Source of the DNA: Lacisediminihabitans profunda
Lineage (GTDB): Bacteria; Actinomycetota; Actinomycetes; Actinomycetales; Microbacteriaceae
Assembly: GCF_008040105.1 (NCBI RefSeq)
Contig: NZ_VRMG01000005.1
Coordinates: forward strand, 62,001-126,000
Length of the DNA: 64,000 bases
Direction: 5' to 3'
Below, one piece after another: positions 60,433-64,000 of this stretch. The stretch's first letter is position 1. Each line of letters begins with the position of its first letter. Made by a program: the position numbers and the translations under genes. The notes under the pieces are model-generated. The model was not told where the DNA came from, made no database searches, and saw only the letters and a program-made list of their open reading frames with translations.

Positions 60433-61221
60433 ATGGCGGAACCGATCCAGGGCGGGCAGGTGATCTCGCGGGCGAGCAGCATCCTGCGCATCGTGAGCGA
60501 GAACGCCGAGGGGGTGTCGTCGGCTGACGTGGCGAGGCGGGCCGGGCTCACCAGGCCCACGGCCCATCGGCTGCTCTCGTCGCTCGCCGCCGAGGGGCTG
60601 CTCGACCACGACAGCGACCGCGCGCGCTGGCACCTCGGGCCGGAGCTGTACGTTCTCGGTTCCCTTGCCGCCGAACGGTACGACATCACGGATGTCGCCC
60701 GCGACGGCGTGCAGGCCCTCGCGCGGGAGACCGGAGAGAGCGCGTTCCTCTCCGCGCGCCGCGGCAACGAAACAGTGTGCCTGGTGCGCGAGGAGGGCAG
60801 TTTTCCGGTGCGGTCCTTCGTGTTGTACGAGGGCGTGCGGTTTCCCCTCGGTGTCGCATCGGCGGGGCTGGTGATGCTCGCGTTCTCGGCTGACGACGAG
60901 ATCGACCGGTACCTGGCGCGGGTGCCGCTCGAGGCGAACTGGGGACCGCAGCACTCCGGGGAGGCGATCCGACGGCGAATCGCGCTCACCCGCGAGACGG
61001 GCTACGCGGTCAACCCGGGGCTCATCCTCGAGGGGAGCTGGGGCATGGGGGCGGCGATCTTCGACGACCGCGGCCGGCCGGCCTGGGCGCTGAGTATCAC
61101 CGGGATCGAGCCGCGGTTTCGGGCCGAGCGGCAGCCGGAGCTCGGGCGGCTGCTCCTCGAGCAGGCGCACCTGGTGGGGCAGCGGCTCGCGAGCACGCCC
61201 CGGCACGCCTCGCGGGGGTGA
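60433..61221 (+). CDS. IclR family transcriptional regulator
   Basis: A 262-residue IclR protein. wHTH about residues 12-70: VSSADVARRAGLTRPTAHRLL with GLLDHDSDRARWHLG; effector domain: TGESAFLSARRGNETVCL, RFPLGVASAGLVMLAF and GYAVNPGLILEGSWGMGAAI. Divergent from scoAB and probably its pathway-specific regulator, responding to a small organic acid. Confidence 0.88.
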   Translation: MAEPIQGGQVISRASSILRIVSENAEGVSSADVARRAGLTRPTAHRLLSSLAAEGLLDHDSDRARWHLGPELYVLGSLAAERYDITDVARDGVQALARETGESAFLSARRGNETVCLVREEGSFPVRSFVLYEGVRFPLGVASAGLVMLAFSADDEIDRYLARVPLEANWGPQHSGEAIRRRIALTRETGYAVNPGLILEGSWGMGAAIFDDRGRPAWALSITGIEPRFRAERQPELGRLLLEQAHLVGQRLASTPRHASRG

Positions 61222-61235
61222 GCGCAGGCCGCCAA

Positions 61236-61556
61236 TCAGCGCAGTTCCACCGGCACCGTGTGCGGCCGCTCCCAGGTGAGGGTCAGCCCGTCGCGACTCT
61301 CCGGGAGGACGGACCCGGCCACCTCCTTGGTGATGACCGCCCGGATGGTGTCCAGCATGTCTTCGTAGCGGGCCACCGCATCCAGCCGCAGGGTCGTCAC
61401 CTCGTCACGGACGAGCACCCGGCCCACCCCCTGGATCAGGACCATGGTGCGATTCGGGGCGACGGGCACATGCTCGAAGCGGTGGAGCCGCTCCCGCAGG
61501 AGCACGAGCGGCAGGGACGAATCGGTGGGGCGAACGGTCGCCGTGAGTGCGAGCAT
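61236..61556 (-). CDS. Hypothetical protein
   Basis: A 106-residue reading frame starting MLALTATVRPTDSSLPLVLL, with a beta-rich middle (TMVLIQGVGRVLV), a helix (LDAVARYEDMLDTIRAVIT) and a short strand at the end (LTLTWERPHTV). I recognise no family. It is convergent with the IclR gene and has codon use like its neighbours, so it is probably real. Confidence 0.5.
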   Translation of the reverse strand: MLALTATVRPTDSSLPLVLLRERLHRFEHVPVAPNRTMVLIQGVGRVLVRDEVTTLRLDAVARYEDMLDTIRAVITKEVAGSVLPESRDGLTLTWERPHTVPVELR

Positions 61557-61798
61557 GCCGCCAAGCCTGCGCCCGGCGGGTAACGGGAAAATGAATTGTG
61601 GCTGTGCGGGAGGCGTGAATCTCGATTCGGTGGGACTCCCGGTCAGCGGGTCTTCGGCAGGCAGGCCGCGAGCCTCCGTTCGAGCGCCGGTGCCAGGGCG
61701 CGGCTGTGATGCCGCGCACGATAACAGCCCGCGGCAAACAGCGGGGGTCGCCGGGAGGTGGCACGATTAACATCAGACCGCAGGAAAGAAGCATCATC

Positions 61799-62326
61799 GT
61801 GACGCAGCCAGGCAACCGATCAGCCCCGACCCTCCAGCCGGGGGACAGGTTCGTGCACACCGACCCGCTCGACCCACTCGTGGCACCTCTCCTCGAGGAC
61901 CTGGAGCGCGAGTACGACGGACGCTACGGCACGATGTTCGGTGAGCCGGCGGCGGCGGAGATCTCCCGCTACCCCGCCGAGGCCTTCACCGCGCCGGGCG
62001 GCACGTTCGCCCTGTTGTTGCGCGGCGGCGCGGCGATCTCGGGCGGAGCCTTCATGACGATCGACGAGTCGACCGTCGAGGTGAAGCGCATGTGGACCCA
62101 CGTCGACCATCGCGGCCAGGGGCTCGCCAGGCTCGTGCTCGCCGAACTCGAGGCGGAGGCGCGCCGACGCGGTTTCCGCACCGTCGTGCTGAGCACCGGG
62201 CCGCGCCAGCCCGAGGCCGTGCGGCTGTACCTCGCTACCGGCTACACCCCGCTGTTCGACCCCGCCCTCAGCGCGGAGGCGATCGTCATCCACTCCTTCA
62301 CCAAGGACCTGGAGGGGGCAGCATGA
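61799..62326 (+). CDS. GNAT family N-acetyltransferase
   Basis: A 175-residue GNAT protein. The acetyl-CoA loop is in HRGQGLARLVLAELEAEARR (R/Q-x-x-G-x-A form), preceded by VKRMWTHVD and followed by VLSTGPRQPEAVRLYLATGYTP. Target not predictable. GTG at 61799 is used (AGGAAAG about 10 bases upstream). Its stop overlaps the next ATG (ATGA). Confidence 0.8.
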   Translation: MTQPGNRSAPTLQPGDRFVHTDPLDPLVAPLLEDLEREYDGRYGTMFGEPAAAEISRYPAEAFTAPGGTFALLLRGGAAISGGAFMTIDESTVEVKRMWTHVDHRGQGLARLVLAELEAEARRRGFRTVVLSTGPRQPEAVRLYLATGYTPLFDPALSAEAIVIHSFTKDLEGAA

Positions 62327-62676
62327 CCGGCGTCGAGTCGACCGGTATCGACGTGACCGTTCCCCCGAGCGGCACGGGCTGTCTGGAGTGCGATGCCGCC
62401 GGCGGCTGGTGGGTGCACCTGAGGCGGTGCGCGCAATGCGGCCACATCGGATGCTGCGACTCGTCGCCGGCCAAACACGCGACGGCCCACGCGGCGGCGA
62501 CCGGGCATCCCATCATCCAGAGCTTCGAACCCGGGGAGGACTGGTTCTGGGACTACCGAACCTCCGCAATGATCACCGGCCCCGCGCTGGCACCGCCGGC
62601 GCACCGCCCGGTCGAGGAGACCGCTCCCGGCCCGCGCGATCGGGTGCCGGCGAACTGGCGCGACCTGGCGGGCTAG
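62323..62676 (+). CDS. UBP-type zinc finger domain protein
   Basis: A 117-residue protein with a zinc-finger-UBP-like domain: Cys pairs in GCLECDAAG, RRCAQCGHIGCCD and His in KHATAHAAATGHPI. A Trp-rich segment (GEDWFWDYRTS) follows and the C-terminal part is Pro-rich. Small bacterial UBP-finger proteins often sit beside oxidoreductases or acetyltransferases; the role is not known. ATGA-coupled to the GNAT gene. Confidence 0.78.
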   Translation: MTGVESTGIDVTVPPSGTGCLECDAAGGWWVHLRRCAQCGHIGCCDSSPAKHATAHAAATGHPIIQSFEPGEDWFWDYRTSAMITGPALAPPAHRPVEETAPGPRDRVPANWRDLAG

Positions 62677-62705
62677 TCCGGGGAGAAATTCGACCAGAAT
62701 CATCG

Positions 62706-62732
62706 GGTACGGAGCGACTCAGTCGGCGTACC
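62706..62732. promoter_or_regulatory. Inverted repeat before the Met/Cys-rich protein gene
   Basis: GGTACG and CGACT pair with AGTCG and CGTACC around 62720, with unequal internal bulges (3 bases against 1). It lies 30 bases after the UBP-finger stop and 81 bases before the ATG at 62813. It may be a terminator stem or an operator; the sequence does not decide. Confidence 0.35.
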
Positions 62733-62812
62733 ATTTGCTAACAGAGATTCTCTGCCGTCCACGTGAACCGCGCAGCGTGCCGGTCGTCGGTGGGGACGAT
62801 GGGCGGCGAGCA

Positions 62813-63226
62813 ATGAGCATGATGGCCGAAATGATGTCCATGTCGATGAAGGACATGAAGGACGCGCAGAAGATGGACATGGCGGGCATGCAGGCCTGCA
62901 TCGAGGCGTGTTCGGCGTGCGAGCAGGCCTGCACGGTATGCGGGGACGGCATGATGGACATGCCGCGCTGCGCGAGCATGTGCGCGAGCACCGCGGATGT
63001 CTGCAACACGATGATGCGCATGATGATGCGCCCGGCGGGTTATGACATGGCCGCGATGATGTCGATGCTCGAGACCACGATCGCCATGTGCACGGCGTGC
63101 GCGGCCGAGTGCATGACGCACGCGGACATGCGCGAGGAGTGCCGGATGTGCGCTCAGGCCTGCATGGAGTGCCAGAAGGCCTGCGAGGCCATGCTCATGT
63201 CGATGAAGTCGATGCCGATGAGCTGA
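62813..63226 (+). CDS. Met/Cys-rich four-helix-bundle copper-binding-type protein (DUF326/Csp-like)
   Basis: A 137-residue protein in which nearly a third of residues are Met and many Cys lie in CxxxC or CxxC steps: CIEACSACEQACTVCGD, CASMCASTADVC, CTACAAECMTHADM and CRMCAQACMECQKAC. This spacing is that of the four-helix-bundle copper-storage (Csp) and DUF326 proteins. It starts MSMMAEMMSMSMKDMKDA with a Met-rich leader but no signal peptide, so it is cytoplasmic. The ribosome site is weak (GGCGGCGAG). Confidence 0.75.
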   Translation: MSMMAEMMSMSMKDMKDAQKMDMAGMQACIEACSACEQACTVCGDGMMDMPRCASMCASTADVCNTMMRMMMRPAGYDMAAMMSMLETTIAMCTACAAECMTHADMREECRMCAQACMECQKACEAMLMSMKSMPMS

Positions 63227-63236
63227 CGCCTGGGAC

Positions 63237-63581
63237 TCAGGCGGCGAGCTCGCCCTCGACGAGCACGTTGAACCAGCGATCGCCGACCGCGACGACCTTG
63301 TAGACGCCGTGGATGCCGACCGGCTCGCCCACGGCCGCGAGGTTCTCGAGCGCCTCGTGGTGCCAGACGTTCACCGCGCTGCCGTCGAGGAGGTGGAGGC
63401 GCACCCAGCCGTCCCCGATCGGGGTGCCGACCACGGCATCCAGCCACTTGCTCGGCGTCGCCGAGACCACGCGCTGCTGGATGAGGTGCATCGCGTGCCC
63501 CGCCCCGACCTTCTCGCAGCCCATCGCGTGCTCGCTCTGGCAAGCCGAGAGCTGCTGCGCGGGCTGGGGAGAGTGGGACAT
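63237..63581 (-). CDS. Hypothetical protein
   Basis: A 114-residue frame: a polar Cys/His-containing N-terminus, then VVGTPIGDGWVRLHLLDGS, AVNVWHHEALENLAAVGEPV and GDRWFNVLVEGELAA. The second half looks like a small beta barrel. No known family recognised. GAGG lies about 8 bases before the ATG. It is convergent with the Met/Cys-rich gene. Confidence 0.55.
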   Translation of the reverse strand: MSHSPQPAQQLSACQSEHAMGCEKVGAGHAMHLIQQRVVSATPSKWLDAVVGTPIGDGWVRLHLLDGSAVNVWHHEALENLAAVGEPVGIHGVYKVVAVGDRWFNVLVEGELAA

Positions 63582-63762
63582 TCTGGCCTCATCATGGTCG
63601 GAACCGGGCCGAACCGGCTCCGGTCACTTCACGTTAGCGGCGGCCGCGCGAAGAGTCACTCGTGCCCGTAACCCAGCGAAACATTGGTCGAGCGGCCGCC
63701 GCTGACCGCAGCGAGATCCGCCGGATCCTCGCTATCGGGGGCAAGTCGTTGCTACTGTGGTG

Positions 63763-63789
63763 AGTGTTGCCAGTGTTACTGGTGTTACA
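63763..63789 (-). promoter_or_regulatory. Three 9-bp direct repeats (MtrA-box-like) before the NlpC/P60-type gene
   Basis: On the minus strand 63789-63763 reads as three 9-base units starting with GTAACAC, GTAACAC-like and GCAACAC steps (plus-strand units AGTGTTGCC, AGTGTTACT, GGTGTTACA). Direct RTAAC repeats at 9-base spacing are typical of MtrA response-regulator sites before cell-wall hydrolase genes. They sit 33 bases before the start at 63822. Confidence 0.5.
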
Positions 63790-63821
63790 CGCGACCTGGT
63801 CGCATGTCATGTATGGGGATC

Positions 63822-64000
63822 ATGAGCTACGCAAAGCACGCCAGCGCCCTGCCGCGCAGCGCCGACAAGGCCCGACTCCGACTGGTCGCGGGGCTCGTCG
63901 CCTTCGCCCTGCTCGCCGCCGGGTCGGTGGCGTCCGGCCAGGCCGCGTGGGCCGTGACCTACCCCAGCTGGGGAGACGTGCAGGCCGCCCGAGCCAGCGA
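63822..64000 (+). CDS. Secreted NlpC/P60-type cell-wall hydrolase, partial (N-terminal 59 residues)
   Basis: The gene runs off the right edge. Visible: a basic N-terminus with KARLRLVAGLVAFALLAAG, an Ala-rich signal peptide with probable cleavage near AAWA, then VTYPSWGDVQAARAS, the beginning of the coiled-coil region found in NlpC/P60 hydrolases of this group. The catalytic domain is outside the window, so the assignment rests on the signal peptide, that motif and the MtrA-like repeats upstream. GGGGATC before the ATG. Confidence 0.6.
   Translation, partial: MSYAKHASALPRSADKARLRLVAGLVAFALLAAGSVASGQAAWAVTYPSWGDVQAARAS

Noticed and set aside
63582-63821. A c-di-AMP (ydaO) riboswitch before the NlpC/P60-type gene
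   Set aside because: The conserved ydaO core segments are not visible; the direct repeats fit an MtrA site better.
1-64000. CRISPR array, tRNA/rRNA genes, prophage or conjugative element
   Set aside because: No regularly spaced repeat array, cloverleaf, rRNA segment or phage/conjugation gene was seen. The only repeats are short leader repeats, and the only mobile DNA is the IS481 fragment.

Overview
The window is a high-GC stretch of actinobacterial chromosome, probably from the Microbacteriaceae. This placement is inferred from several things: a HAIR-type (HspR) element before hsp20, a deazaflavin/F420-type nitroreductase, four CaiB/BaiF or 3-oxoacid CoA-transferase genes, carbohydrate importers that lack their own ATPase, and an NlpC/P60-type gene start preceded by MtrA-like repeats. 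No rRNA, tRNA or CRISPR is visible. Almost the whole window is a chain of catabolic modules, each with its own transporter and local regulator.

Region 1 (1-19.7 kb) is a four-carbon acid-sugar (tetronate) catabolic block. A minus-strand operon encodes an SMP-30 lactonase, D-erythronate dehydrogenase (DenD), a 3-hydroxyacyl-CoA-dehydrogenase-like enzyme and a partial hydroxypyruvate/2-oxotetronate isomerase. A plus-strand operon at 15.4-19.7 kb encodes two DUF1537 kinases, an L-threonate-type dehydrogenase (LtnD) and PdxA2. Between them lie a FAH-family hydrolase, a CE4-like deacetylase, an Ltp-type thiolase-fold protein with its DUF35 partner, an SsuABC-like importer, an acyl-CoA synthetase, a double CaiB/BaiF CoA-transferase and a GntR/FCD regulator. 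A repeated ATTCGAA element in five of the intergenic regions suggests that one regulator, probably the GntR protein at 14290, controls the whole block. An IS481-type transposase fragment sits inside it.

Region 2 (19.7-22 kb) holds three unrelated small genes (YCII protein, alpha/beta hydrolase, membrane protein).

Region 3 (22-39.7 kb) encodes non-phosphorylative L-fucose catabolism. It has a GntR regulator, an SDR, a sugar importer without ATPase, L-fuconate dehydratase, a diketo-deoxyfuconate hydrolase, an aldo/keto reductase, a mutarotase and a fuconolactonase, plus two more enolase-superfamily enzymes and an RraA-like protein. A second, translationally coupled operon (33.4-38.7 kb) encodes a binding-protein-like protein without signal peptide, two MaoC proteins, the lactonase, a CaiB/BaiF CoA-transferase and a Gfo/Idh oxidoreductase, and is followed by a LacI regulator.

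Region 4 (39.7-51.3 kb) holds hsp20, a small unknown protein, an alpha/beta hydrolase, a DUF2079 membrane protein, a frameshifted hydrolase pseudogene, a beta-galactoside module (LacI, importer, GH35 beta-galactosidase), an L,D-transpeptidase lipoprotein and a nitroreductase.

Region 5 (51.4-58.8 kb) is a DeoR-controlled sugar module with mannose-6-phosphate isomerase, an importer, a class II ketose-bisphosphate aldolase and a kinase of the ADP-dependent PFK/glucokinase family, which is unusual in bacteria. Region 6 (58.8-64 kb) holds 3-oxoacid CoA-transferase subunits with a divergent IclR regulator, small proteins including a Met/Cys-rich copper-binding-type protein, and the start of a secreted cell-wall hydrolase.
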